Shown in pieces: positions 7,663-14,981 of a DNA stretch of 24,455 bases; the stretch's first letter is position 1, and every line of letters begins with the position of its first letter. The translations under genes were made by a program, and so were the position numbers. Origin of the DNA: a virus; the IMG/VR virus record IMGVR_UViG_3300048064_000058, positions 1 through 24,455 of that record; one strand, written 5' to 3'. Below the pieces are notes generated by a model, which ran no database searches, was not told the origin of the DNA, and saw only the letters and a list, made by a program, of their open reading frames with translations.

Positions 7663-8112
7663 TCACCCTACTCTCCCAACATACTTAGCTATGTGATTTA
7701 CAAATGGCAATAGACTTATCGCCATCAAAAGATTAACGCCAGTGTGTATCATGGCTATGCGTAGTGTGTCACCCCTTGGCATACCGTCAGACACTAGCAG
7801 CCCTGCCAACCAGATAGTCCCTGTTGTACCTATGTTAGCCCCTAATACAGCAGCCACAGCAGCAGGTAAGGGTAGTACACCTGATGCAACCAAAGCAATG
7901 ATTGCTGTAGTACTAAGGCTACTACTCTGCCATGCCAGTGTCATAGCGATTGACCCAAAGAACATATAGATTGGGTTGCCCAAGAACCAAGTCAAGTGGT
8001 CTATGTTACCCATAGATTTCATACCACCACTAAACATCTTAAGGCCAATGTAAAATACCACAAGTCCAATGGCTGTATATACATAGTTATTCACGGTGCT
8101 GTACCTTTCCAT
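7663..8112 (-). CDS. Half-length Na+/phosphate cotransporter (NptA/PNaS family)
   Basis: This membrane protein (149 aa) carries the two hallmark motifs of Na+/Pi cotransporters, QSSSLSTTA (62-70) and GANIGTTGT (91-99), with hydrophobic segments near 12-32, 47-60, 68-90 and 116-136. Family members normally contain two such repeats; only one is present here, so it would need to dimerise or act with a host protein. It would move phosphate with sodium across the inner membrane, a plausible auxiliary metabolic gene for phosphate-poor seawater. Its start overlaps the upstream gene by 22 bases. A GTG six codons in, preceded by GGAAAGG, is an alternative start. Confidence 0.85.
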   Translation of the reverse strand: MERYSTVNNYVYTAIGLVVFYIGLKMFSGGMKSMGNIDHLTWFLGNPIYMFFGSIAMTLAWQSSSLSTTAIIALVASGVLPLPAAVAAVLGANIGTTGTIWLAGLLVSDGMPRGDTLRIAMIHTGVNLLMAISLLPFVNHIAKYVGRVG

Positions 8113-8264
8113 AACCTTAATTGTGCAGACAGTCTTTCTACATCTTCTAGTAAATGTACGTTACGTGTACGTAATGTCTTAGCTTGTGCTTCCCAATACT
8201 TTGCGTCACGTTTTACCGCCTCATACTTTTCACATAACTCTCTGTGTGTGTCTCTATTTATCAT
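8091..8264 (-). CDS. Small coiled-coil protein (57 aa)
   Basis: The ORF starts at an ATG overlapping the helicase stop (ATGA at 8264-8261). It encodes MINRDTHRELCEKYEAV followed by a long charged helix with heptad character up to LSAQLRLW. No family is recognised. Overlaps on both sides imply coupled translation. The frame extends further upstream inside the helicase gene, but the overlap start is the more natural choice. Confidence 0.65.
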   Translation of the reverse strand: MINRDTHRELCEKYEAVKRDAKYWEAQAKTLRTRNVHLLEDVERLSAQLRLWKGTAP

Positions 8265-9484
8265 GCCTCGTACCTCGCTGTCTTGTAGTTCAGATTGGTA
8301 TGTACAATACCATGCCAACCAGACAGTTTGTTCTTGACAACATTGAGGTGACGCATGGTGTCCTCTTCGTCCTGTCCCTCAACAGGTGGATTCTTTGCAA
8401 TCAACAGCATTAGGTCTGCCTCTGCAGCCTTACCTGTACGACTACCTTCCATCATGGATTGGTTGAGTACCACCTTGTTCTCTGCATCAGCAGATAGCTG
8501 AGACATGTAGAAGATAGCGCAGCCATGTTGCTTTGCAATCTGTCTAGCATAGATAGCGTTAGCCTTTAGTGCTTCATCAGGGCGAGAGTAGCCAGAAGTC
8601 TTGGCGAACTTGTCACCCATGTCAAGCACCACAATGTCAGGCTTGTATGTCTTACAGACACTCTCAACCCATGACATGTCACGATCAGTAGCGTCCTTGA
8701 ACTTGACGTTATCCCTGATCTTATCGTATGCAGCCATTGCCTTTGACTTGTTGGCTACAACCTCTTTGGCTTCCATGTTAGAGGCGGCAGTGATGTAGCG
8801 GTGTGCTACACGGTGATAGCCTTCCTCGTTACATAACACAATGCACTTAGCACCCTGCCATGCAAAGCCATTCTCACCAGCAATCAGGCTGGCATGGAAT
8901 GAAGTCTTGCCAGTGTTGGGCCTAGCACCAATCTCAATCAAGTGACCAGCATTAACACCCTCAACCTTACGGGTAAGTGTAGGGATGTTGAATGTCCACT
9001 GGCTCTCAAGACTGTTGAGTGCAAGGATATGATCAATGCTTGTGTCTTCCCATTCAATGTTTAGCTTGGGCGTGAAGTCATCACCATATTGCTCAAGCAT
9101 ATTACGTAGTGGCTCAAGGGTATCCTTTGTACCATTGACATAATCAAAGCCAAGGTTAGCAATGTCCTCACCAATCACCTGTTGGAACAGCTTGGATAGC
9201 ACCTCTTGTGCAATGTCCTCACCCATAGGCTGTTCTCGCTTTACTGTAGCGAACAGCGCACTATAGGCAGTCTTCTGTGCTGTTGTCAGGGTAGCATTGT
9301 TGGACATAAACAACGCCTCAATCTCGTCAGGTGTAACGGTACGCTCATAACGGTGCATTGCACTGTCAATGGCCTTCTTAATCTTGCGTACATCAGGGCT
9401 GAACAATCGTTCTGGACAACGAGAGCCACGATGACTGTCATAAAACTCTTTGTTCATCAGGCTGCGTATTAGTGCTAGTTCCAT
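8261..9484 (-). CDS. DnaB-type replicative DNA helicase
   Basis: This is the probable ring helicase that unwinds the replication fork (407 aa). The N-terminal 150 residues are helical and not strongly conserved. The RecA-like core has Walker A GARPNTGKTS (186-195), a catalytic Glu in LCNEEG (E220), Walker B IVVLDMGD (284-291), a sensor SQL (328-330) and a C-terminal KNKLSGWHG motif (385-393) typical of DnaB and T7 gp4. Primase is a separate gene seven bases upstream, so the T7 gp4 arrangement is split in two. Confidence 0.92.
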   Translation of the reverse strand: MELALIRSLMNKEFYDSHRGSRCPERLFSPDVRKIKKAIDSAMHRYERTVTPDEIEALFMSNNATLTTAQKTAYSALFATVKREQPMGEDIAQEVLSKLFQQVIGEDIANLGFDYVNGTKDTLEPLRNMLEQYGDDFTPKLNIEWEDTSIDHILALNSLESQWTFNIPTLTRKVEGVNAGHLIEIGARPNTGKTSFHASLIAGENGFAWQGAKCIVLCNEEGYHRVAHRYITAASNMEAKEVVANKSKAMAAYDKIRDNVKFKDATDRDMSWVESVCKTYKPDIVVLDMGDKFAKTSGYSRPDEALKANAIYARQIAKQHGCAIFYMSQLSADAENKVVLNQSMMEGSRTGKAAEADLMLLIAKNPPVEGQDEEDTMRHLNVVKNKLSGWHGIVHTNLNYKTARYEA

Positions 9485-9491
9485 GTGGGGT

Positions 9492-10298
9492 CTATCCTTG
9501 TGTTAGGGTTATCAGATTACTTATATCGTCAGGGTTACTATACTTTAAATCGTCTGTCAACTTTAAAACACGTACATCTGAACAGTACGTGCGTAATTCT
9601 TTAGCGAACTTGAGTGACTTGGGTAAAGCATCGGGGTCAAGTGCTACTATTATGGTAGAGAACTGCGACAAGTACCGCTTGTGTCCCTCTGATAATGATG
9701 TACCCAACACAGCCACCCCGACATATACATCATCATCTTTGGCATCCAGCTTTAGATCGTTGTTCACTGTCGCACCTACAACTGCAGCACTCACGCTGTC
9801 CTCTACCACTACAGCGACATTACCACATCCACAATGGTATGGCAAGTCACTATTACCATATCTTTTCCATTTAGGTATTCTTTTTCCCAGTGATCTACCT
9901 GATCCATCAACTATACAACCTCTGTCATCTAGCACAGGAAAGACTATACGGTGATCCTTTACGTCATACAATACAATAACATCTTCAGATGATAGGCCAT
10001 ACTGTTTAAGAAAATCCCAACACTCAGGCCCATCATTAACTAGGTAGTCAGGCTTTACAAATGGGGAAGGGTCTAGCTCGTCAGTCATATAACCAAGTGC
10101 CTTACGAACATCACCAACAGATAGTGCCACATTTGTACCGCCGCTGACAGTACAACTAGCCTTGTAACAATTCCAAACAATCTTACCCATAGTATTAGTA
10201 ATAGTAAATGTATTCTTAGCATGACACACTGGACATGCCATACGTTTACTGTCACCAACACTTAGCTGTAAGTCATTTATAATTTCTATTATGTTCAT
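9492..10298 (-). CDS. DNA primase (zinc finger plus TOPRIM)
   Basis: The protein makes RNA primers for the helicase and polymerase. The N-terminal zinc-binding part has C22, C25, C44 and C49 (ACPVC and CYKASC), as in T7-type primases. The TOPRIM part shows VVVEDS (E166) and VALDPDA (D221, D223), with conserved segments RIVFPV and DGSGRSLGKR between. The protein is 268 aa from the ATG at 10298, which overlaps the integrase stop as ATGA; a TTG two codons upstream is less likely. Confidence 0.9.
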   Translation of the reverse strand: MNIIEIINDLQLSVGDSKRMACPVCHAKNTFTITNTMGKIVWNCYKASCTVSGGTNVALSVGDVRKALGYMTDELDPSPFVKPDYLVNDGPECWDFLKQYGLSSEDVIVLYDVKDHRIVFPVLDDRGCIVDGSGRSLGKRIPKWKRYGNSDLPYHCGCGNVAVVVEDSVSAAVVGATVNNDLKLDAKDDDVYVGVAVLGTSLSEGHKRYLSQFSTIIVALDPDALPKSLKFAKELRTYCSDVRVLKLTDDLKYSNPDDISNLITLTQG

Positions 10299-11419
10299 AG
10301 CCAATCACTTTCAATGTTCTTCGTTACACTCAATTCTACATGAGCATTACGTGCTGTCAAGGCTTTATTAGCAGAGGCGAATGTATTTTTTATGTATGGT
10401 TTCACAGATGCAACATGTGTGTGACCAGTAACAGCCATCAACTGTGGCAATGGTACACCTGCCTCAACCATTTGTGTTACCCCTGTCCTACGTAAGTCCA
10501 TAAGGCGTAGGCTTTCTGGTAACTCAGCCTCTCGCATTACCCTACGTCCTACTTTAGATAGTCTTTCCATGCCATAGGGTTTGAACGTACCACCTACAGG
10601 TGTAGGGTGGGGTGCAACATAAGGCTGAAAGCCGTAGTCCTCATGCTGTTCCTTGAGCATTACATGTAACTGATCATCAATGGGTAGGAACACCTCTGCC
10701 CTACGCTTAGACTGTTCAAGGTACATGCGCTGCCTGTCTAAGTCAAGGGCATCCCACGTAAGCATACGCATGTCACCTAGTCTTTGACACCACTGATAGG
10801 CCATAGCCACGATCATGCCCACGTTACGGTACTTGTACTTACTGAAGGCGGTGTCCATAAAGTTAGTCACATCAGCATGTTCCCATACTACCTTACGTTG
10901 TGGTGTAGCCTTACGCTTAATGTTGGTGAAAGGATTAGTGTTAATCTGTTCCATTTCAATGGCGTAGTTAAAGACACGGCTGGCACAGGTAGCACCATGA
11001 TTGGCAAAGCTAATGCCTTGCTCAACCCACTGTTCATACAAATGCTTTGCAACCTTAGAGGTAACATCACCATGCCTCATGTGACCTATGGCATTGTCCA
11101 GTAGACCAATGAAGTACCTGTAATGTACCTTAGTTGTATTACGTAACGCCTTGAAATCATTAGAGGCAAAGTAATACTGTGACAAATTTGCAACAGTGCT
11201 GCTTGGCTTAACATTGAATATCAATGCCTGTTCTTCACGGTACTTGTCAACTAAGTCATTCAACTCTTTGGCGAGTACCTTAACCTGTTTAAGATCAGTA
11301 CCCCATTCCTTGCGGCTCACCACCCCAGCATCAACAAGAGACTGAGGTGGGTTGAAGCGATAAGACACTACACCCTTGGGTTGTTTACGTGGCTGTACAT
11401 ATCGTGGCAACTTAGTCAT
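10295..11419 (-). CDS. int: Tyrosine recombinase / phage integrase
   Basis: This site-specific recombinase (374 aa) would integrate the phage into the host chromosome. An N-terminal arm-binding and core-binding part is followed by the catalytic domain: R213 (QRLGDMRML), K238 (QSKRR), box II DLRRTGVT with R310, TGH with H333, and the nucleophile Y342 (KPYIKN). The first position of the HxxR box is Met (M307); related alphaproteobacterial phage integrases often lack this His too. It is embedded in the replication operon, overlapping primase by four bases and abutting the DUF932 gene. No attachment site is visible next to it. Confidence 0.9.
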   Translation of the reverse strand: MTKLPRYVQPRKQPKGVVSYRFNPPQSLVDAGVVSRKEWGTDLKQVKVLAKELNDLVDKYREEQALIFNVKPSSTVANLSQYYFASNDFKALRNTTKVHYRYFIGLLDNAIGHMRHGDVTSKVAKHLYEQWVEQGISFANHGATCASRVFNYAIEMEQINTNPFTNIKRKATPQRKVVWEHADVTNFMDTAFSKYKYRNVGMIVAMAYQWCQRLGDMRMLTWDALDLDRQRMYLEQSKRRAEVFLPIDDQLHVMLKEQHEDYGFQPYVAPHPTPVGGTFKPYGMERLSKVGRRVMREAELPESLRLMDLRRTGVTQMVEAGVPLPQLMAVTGHTHVASVKPYIKNTFASANKALTARNAHVELSVTKNIESDWL

Positions 11420-12252
11420 TATGCAGCTTCCAATGTGATGAACTTAGGATCACTGACCCACTTGCTCACCTCTTGCTCACGTGACCACATGCTGACTGCC
11501 TGTGTATCATTGCCAGTATTCTTGAGGCTGAACCCATTACGTTCATCAGCATAGCTGGCATAGTTGGTGAAGGCAGAGTACAAAGAGAACTTGTTATGCC
11601 CACGTACACTGGCCTCATGGCTATACAACTGAAACATTTTCTCTGCTTTACGCTTAGATGAAATCATATCATCAAGCAAAGACTTAACATCTACATATTT
11701 AGTTGAGGTGTTAGCCCACACCTGCATCTTTGCAGCGTTGTCATAGAAACTAGCCCTTGCACGTGCCAACTCATAGATGAAACCCTCAAGGGTAAAGTTG
11801 GCTGTGTTCTTCTTACGGATTTTGTCATAGTCACCACTGATCATTCCGTTTTTACAGAAGTAATCAATAGCACCAAAGTAAGATTGATTGCTGCATGATC
11901 CATCAATGCCATGCAGACTAATGATACGATTGCCAATGCTAGTCTCATGCTTGTCTGTAGTTATGGTACTACGCATGTTGGGTAAGGTAACATCAAGCAT
12001 TGCCCATGCCCCACCTCTAGCAGTATGCCATGTAAAGTCTGCATCTGCTAACTCATTAGGTGACATTTCCTCTGTCACTGTGTCCCATACACCTCGGAAG
12101 AAATCACCGTGGCTGGCACACTGAAAGCCTTGACCAACAATACCCATGTACTTGCCAGTGTCTGCATTAAGCACATACTTTTTGTCGTGCATTTTTGTGT
12201 CCTCAAACGCTACTGCGAAGTCAAGGTTCTCTGGAATAAAATCTAAAGCCAT
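11419..12252 (-). CDS. DUF932 family protein (phage/plasmid-like)
   Basis: The 277-aa protein resembles the DUF932 family found on phages and plasmids: GQGFQCASHGDFFRGV, a central region with NRIISLHGIDGSCSN, and FYDNAAKMQVWANT. Its molecular role is not established; members occur near recombination and replication genes. The ATG at 12252 has an AAGGA site seven bases upstream, so I prefer it over the longer frame beginning at 12303. A candidate promoter lies directly before it. Confidence 0.8.
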   Translation of the reverse strand: MALDFIPENLDFAVAFEDTKMHDKKYVLNADTGKYMGIVGQGFQCASHGDFFRGVWDTVTEEMSPNELADADFTWHTARGGAWAMLDVTLPNMRSTITTDKHETSIGNRIISLHGIDGSCSNQSYFGAIDYFCKNGMISGDYDKIRKKNTANFTLEGFIYELARARASFYDNAAKMQVWANTSTKYVDVKSLLDDMISSKRKAEKMFQLYSHEASVRGHNKFSLYSAFTNYASYADERNGFSLKNTGNDTQAVSMWSREQEVSKWVSDPKFITLEAA

Positions 12253-12298
12253 TGTCTGTTCCTTATGTTGTGGGCAACTATGCCCTTGTTGTATAGCT

Positions 12299-12327
12299 AT
12301 CATAACCTATACTAGTAAAGATAGCAA
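12299..12327 (-). promoter_or_regulatory. Candidate sigma70-type promoter before the DUF932 gene
   Basis: On the minus strand TTGCTA (12327-12322) and TATGAT (12304-12299) are 17 bases apart, in the only gap between the SleB-like gene and DUF932. The -10 box matches consensus at 5 of 6 positions and the -35 box at 4 of 6. Confidence 0.45.
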
Positions 12328-12330
12328 GTG

Positions 12331-12738
12331 TTATCTGTTCAGCCCATCTATTTCTCTAAAGAAATAATGAGAGCCAAAGTCTCCTTGGTATAGCATCTTG
12401 TCAGCCCAATAGGGCTTGACATAGTACGCATGATAGTGGGTTGATCCACCAGTAAAGTCAGGGACTTCGCCACGTAGTACATCTGCCGCCACCATCTGAG
12501 CATATGCCCAAGCATATTCATCATCAGGCTTGTCAGCTTTACCATCACAGTACCAACTGAATTGGCAGACGTTGTTATCATTACGTTGTGTGACTACTTC
12601 GCATACCTCATTAGGCCAGCGGCTATCCTGTACCCTGTTGAGTACAACATGAGCCACGGCATACTGTCCAGACATGTTGTCACTACGTGCCTCAAAGTAT
12701 ACGTTCAATGCAATGCAGGACAGGGCAGTAAGTACCAT
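12331..12738 (-). CDS. SleB-like cell wall hydrolase
   Basis: The 135-aa protein matches the Hydrolase_2/SleB family of peptidoglycan lytic enzymes: CIALNVYFEARSDN (8-21) with the likely catalytic Glu16, then GQYAVAHVVLNRV (24-36), WPNEVCEVV, CQFSWYCDG and GGSTHYHAYYVKPYWA. No clear signal peptide is present, so release would depend on holin or a virion. It is in the early leftward arm, far from the late-arm endolysin, so the phage has two distinct wall-degrading enzymes. The start overlaps the upstream stop by one base and has a GAGGGG site. Confidence 0.87.
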   Translation of the reverse strand: MVLTALSCIALNVYFEARSDNMSGQYAVAHVVLNRVQDSRWPNEVCEVVTQRNDNNVCQFSWYCDGKADKPDDEYAWAYAQMVAADVLRGEVPDFTGGSTHYHAYYVKPYWADKMLYQGDFGSHYFFREIDGLNR

Positions 12739-12932
12739 TACAGCATCCCCTCTAGTATCTGGTGTAATTGTGAGCCATCCACATAGCCACGTGGATCACC
12801 TATCAGGTTGCCCTTGTCATCAAGCACACCTACCTCAATAGAGCCTCTGTCTCTGTCACCCATCATGCCTACACCTTGTGTGATAGACAGTCTCATGCCA
12901 CTAGGCATTTGAATTATCATATTGTTAGGCAT
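12738..12932 (-). CDS. Hypothetical small protein (64 aa)
   Basis: The ORF starts MPNNMIIQMPSGMRLSIT after an AAGGA site and contains a beta-like stretch (GSIEVGVLDDKGNLIG) before a short helix at the C-terminus. No family is recognised. It overlaps the SleB-like gene by one base. Confidence 0.6.
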   Translation of the reverse strand: MPNNMIIQMPSGMRLSITQGVGMMGDRDRGSIEVGVLDDKGNLIGDPRGYVDGSQLHQILEGML

Positions 12933-12937
12933 AGAAC

Positions 12938-13141
12938 TTAATCCTTTTTGTTGGCGTCAGTTATTATTTCTTTGCGTCCCTGTGTACCTATGCTGGCGTC
13001 CAGTATGGTGATGCAGGACTGAAGCATAGCACATGCAAGCATCATGGTTTCTTCACGATCATCGCACATCATTATCTGCCTGTCAATAGGCTGCATCAGA
13101 CGGGCCATGCGCTTGCGTATCTGTGTCATGTTCCAGTTCAT
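12938..13141 (-). CDS. Hypothetical small protein (67 aa)
   Basis: The protein is helical and methionine-rich (MNWNMTQIRKRMARLMQPID), with a hydrophobic helix MLACAMLQSCITILDASI. No family is recognised. Its first 59 bases overlap the upstream gene in another frame. A downstream ATG at 13129 is an alternative start; neither has a strong ribosome binding site. Confidence 0.5.
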   Translation of the reverse strand: MNWNMTQIRKRMARLMQPIDRQIMMCDDREETMMLACAMLQSCITILDASIGTQGRKEIITDANKKD

Positions 13142-13268
13142 CCTGTTCTAAAAACCATGTGTCTGTGGCATACTCAATAGCTAATACACCACCACACATA
13201 CCAGTGTATGTACCCTTTACCTGTCGTTTAGGTTTGACAGTCAGGGCAAAGTCATCATCTGTATTCAT
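13083..13268 (-). CDS. Hypothetical small protein (61 aa)
   Basis: The product begins MNTDDDFALTVKPKRQVKG and contains GTYTGMCGGVLAIEYATDTW, a likely beta-rich fold, then an acidic tail. The ATG follows GAGGTAATGCA and overlaps the previous stop as ATGA, which supports it. The tail overlaps the next gene by 59 bases. Confidence 0.6.
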   Translation of the reverse strand: MNTDDDFALTVKPKRQVKGTYTGMCGGVLAIEYATDTWFLEQDELEHDTDTQAHGPSDAAY

Positions 13269-13504
13269 TGCATTACCTCTGGTATTGGGTAGGCATACTT
13301 GATACCCTCAAATGCTGAAGGCACATACTCAGTACAGTCTACCAGATTTATTACAGATGCAGGTTGTTTAACCTGTACAAGTAACATGGCTGTGTTGATA
13401 GCTGTTACTGCACTTGATACAGATGGAAAGGTATCATCTAGTCTGACTAGCTTGTACTCACCATCTATGTCAAGCGTAACAGTATATGCCTTCAAATAAC
13501 TCAT
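13265..13504 (-). CDS. Hypothetical protein (79 aa)
   Basis: The protein starts MSYLKAYTVTLDIDGEYKLV, a beta-strand pair, followed by a Ser/Ala-rich helix SVSSAVTAINTAMLLVQVK and a second beta pair. No family is recognised. Four-base ATGA overlaps on both sides indicate coupled translation. Confidence 0.65.
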   Translation of the reverse strand: MSYLKAYTVTLDIDGEYKLVRLDDTFPSVSSAVTAINTAMLLVQVKQPASVINLVDCTEYVPSAFEGIKYAYPIPEVMQ

Positions 13505-13764
13505 AGGCTTGCATTCTCTGGATCAACAACAGCCATAAAGCTGTGACGCATTTGCCAGTAGGCACGGTCTAGTTCCTTGATGTCAGATAGCCACAGGTCT
13601 TGACACTCAGATAAAGTATCCTGTGCTGCAGACAAAGCCTTGAACGCATGTCTAATTGCTACCTGTTGATCTTCCTGCAAAGCATTGAAGGCATCAAGGT
13701 TTGCTTGGTGACGATCCTTACGTAATTGTTCCCATTCCTCTGGTGTTTTCGGTGTATCTGTCAT
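13501..13764 (-). CDS. Hypothetical helical protein (87 aa)
   Basis: The sequence is almost wholly helical and charged (PEEWEQLRKDRHQANLDAFN, then QQVAIRHAFKALSAAQDTL). It is a likely small helical-bundle or coiled-coil protein. The start has GGAG nine bases upstream. No family is recognised. Confidence 0.65.
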   Translation of the reverse strand: MTDTPKTPEEWEQLRKDRHQANLDAFNALQEDQQVAIRHAFKALSAAQDTLSECQDLWLSDIKELDRAYWQMRHSFMAVVDPENASL

Positions 13765-13767
13765 AAT

Positions 13768-13923
13768 TTATTTCTCCATTTGTTCTGCTAATGCCTTACG
13801 AAAGTCATTGCCACGACTACGCTTGGCCTTGTTACCCTTCTTAGGTAGCACCACCTGTGGTGGCTTACGCTGTTGAAGCATAGCCTTTGCCACAGGATTA
13901 ATGATACCTACCTTACGTTTCAT
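13768..13923 (-). CDS. Small basic conserved phage protein (51 aa)
   Basis: The ORF begins MKRKVGIINPVAKAMLQQ and continues with PPQVVLPKKGNKAKRSR, rich in Lys and Arg. Similar short proteins with a 'NPVAK' start and basic 'KKG' middle occur in many marine phages, from memory, with no known function. Nucleic-acid binding is a guess from charge. It overlaps the upstream stop by one base. Confidence 0.65.
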   Translation of the reverse strand: MKRKVGIINPVAKAMLQQRKPPQVVLPKKGNKAKRSRGNDFRKALAEQMEK

Positions 13924-14234
13924 TATGCTGCCTCAAGCATTGCAAAGGGTACGTTGTAGATAGAGCCACGCATACGCACCTGTGCTTTCTTCTGGTTGAT
14001 CTTCTCAACGATACCAGCAGTACGCTTGGTATTTCCCGTAATGTACGTCTGTACTACCCAAACGTCCTGACCTACCTTGAGGCTAATCCTACCCTTGAGG
14101 GTCTTTAGCTCATGAGCCAAGTCAATAATATCATTGAGGTCAGCAGTGTCTAGTGTAAGCATTGCTTGTTTGATATCAGTCAATTCACTGGTGTTAAGGG
14201 TCATTAGTGCCAGTTTAATTTCTGCTACAGTCAT
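13923..14234 (-). CDS. Hypothetical protein with possible C-terminal SH3/KOW-like domain (103 aa)
   Basis: The N-terminal half is two similar helical repeats (LALMTLNTSELTDIKQ and AMLTLDTADLNDIID). The C-terminal half, LKVGQDVWVV to QVRMRGSIYNVPF, reads like a small beta barrel of the SH3/KOW type, which often binds nucleic acid or protein. The start has a good AAAGGA site. Function is unknown. Confidence 0.65.
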   Translation of the reverse strand: MTVAEIKLALMTLNTSELTDIKQAMLTLDTADLNDIIDLAHELKTLKGRISLKVGQDVWVVQTYITGNTKRTAGIVEKINQKKAQVRMRGSIYNVPFAMLEAA

Positions 14235-14250
14235 TGGTCTGTCCTTTGTA

Positions 14251-14364
14251 TTAAGTTAAGTAATGTGTTGCGGTGTAGATTATTGCTAGTGCAGTGACAG
14301 TGTTTATCACTACCATTACAGAGTAGCCTACGGTCATTAGCTTGTCAATCATTAGTTGTTTCAT
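14251..14364 (-). CDS. Small single-helix membrane protein (37 aa)
   Basis: The ORF reads MKQLMIDKLMTVGYSVM then VVINTVTALAIIYTATHYL, with a hydrophobic segment over about residues 12-35. Its start overlaps the end of the upstream gene by 20 bases. It could be a small inner-membrane peptide; no family is recognised and its length makes it uncertain. Confidence 0.45.
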   Translation of the reverse strand: MKQLMIDKLMTVGYSVMVVINTVTALAIIYTATHYLT

Positions 14365-14542
14365 TTTTTATTTCTTTCAGTATGGCGTCAGTCTTTTCAC
14401 CCATAACCATTGTATAGCCTAGTGAAGTGTGGCCTGTGCCTAGCATATGTTCTGCCAGTACACATAAGTCACTTGTTGATAGCTTGCACATTATGTTTGC
14501 CAGTTCACCTTGCAAGTCCCATCTGTCTATTATAATAGTCAT
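14345..14542 (-). CDS. Hypothetical small protein (65 aa)
   Basis: The product starts MTIIIDRWDLQGELANIMCK, with a helix around TSDLCVLAEHML and a charged tail (ILKEIKNETTND). The start overlaps the previous stop as TAATG. No family is recognised. Confidence 0.55.
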   Translation of the reverse strand: MTIIIDRWDLQGELANIMCKLSTSDLCVLAEHMLGTGHTSLGYTMVMGEKTDAILKEIKNETTND

Positions 14543-14718
14543 TACAGTTTGTCCCTATAGTTTAGGCATACATCATAGCCCAAGTTTTTTATCTCTTGTA
14601 TTGTCTCAAAGGTTAAGGTCTTTGTACCTGCAATATTTGCAAATGCTTTTGCCTTGTCACATGCGGGGTACACCATTGTGTTTCCGTACACTGATCTTTC
14701 GTTTACGTATATGTTCAT
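14542..14718 (-). CDS. Hypothetical small protein (58 aa), first gene after a strong promoter
   Basis: The ORF begins MNIYVNERSVYGNTMVYPA, with a helix CDKAKAFANIAGTKTLTFE and an ending LGYDVCLNYRDKL, resembling a compact alpha/beta fold. It is the first gene after the consensus promoter at 14754-14782. Its start overlaps the stop of a 5-codon ORF (14732-14715) as ATGA. No family is recognised. Confidence 0.55.
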   Translation of the reverse strand: MNIYVNERSVYGNTMVYPACDKAKAFANIAGTKTLTFETIQEIKNLGYDVCLNYRDKL

Positions 14719-14732
14719 ACCAATTCATCCAT
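14715..14732 (-). other. Five-codon upstream ORF (possible leader peptide)
   Basis: ATG GAT GAA TTG GTA TGA encodes MDELV and ends in an ATGA overlap with the next start codon. It lies about 15 bases after the expected transcription start of the promoter at 14754-14782. Its ribosome binding site is weak, so this may be chance. Confidence 0.25.
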
Positions 14733-14751
14733 GTTAAGTTAGATTATATCA

Positions 14752-14797
14752 AAGTTATATAAGTACCATAGGGAGGTGTCAAGTACTTATATAACTT
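14752..14797. promoter_or_regulatory. Promoter flanked by a 15-bp perfect inverted repeat (putative operator)
   Basis: AAGTTATATAAGTAC (14752-14766) and its exact reverse complement (14783-14797) flank 16 bases. On the minus strand TTGACA (14782-14777) and TATAAC (14759-14754) are 17 bases apart, so the -10 box lies in one arm and the -35 box lies in the spacer. Each arm has a TTATATAA core, and the cores are 32 bp apart, close to three helical turns. This is the arrangement expected for a repressor acting on two sites around a promoter. It reads leftward into the 58-aa gene. Confidence 0.7.
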
Positions 14798-14813
14798 GGG
14801 ATAACCTTTCTGT

Positions 14814-14981
14814 CTATTTAAACTCAGGCAGCTTAATTGTGTTGCCATTCTGCAACACTTTTACATGTAGTCCAGACTGTACAGCAATCTTTGCATCATA
14901 CATAACTTGTCTGTAGGACTTGGTTTGATACTGGTGCAGTATCTTGCCCACACCAGTATAGAATGTACAGTGATAAATCAT
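14814..14981 (-). CDS. Hypothetical small protein (55 aa)
   Basis: The ORF reads MIYHCTFYTGVGKILHQYQ, followed by VMYDAKIAVQSGLHVKVLQN and GNTIKLPEFK. The ending resembles a beta hairpin. Its start overlaps the stop of the upstream gene as TAATG. No family is recognised. Confidence 0.55.
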   Translation of the reverse strand: MIYHCTFYTGVGKILHQYQTKSYRQVMYDAKIAVQSGLHVKVLQNGNTIKLPEFK

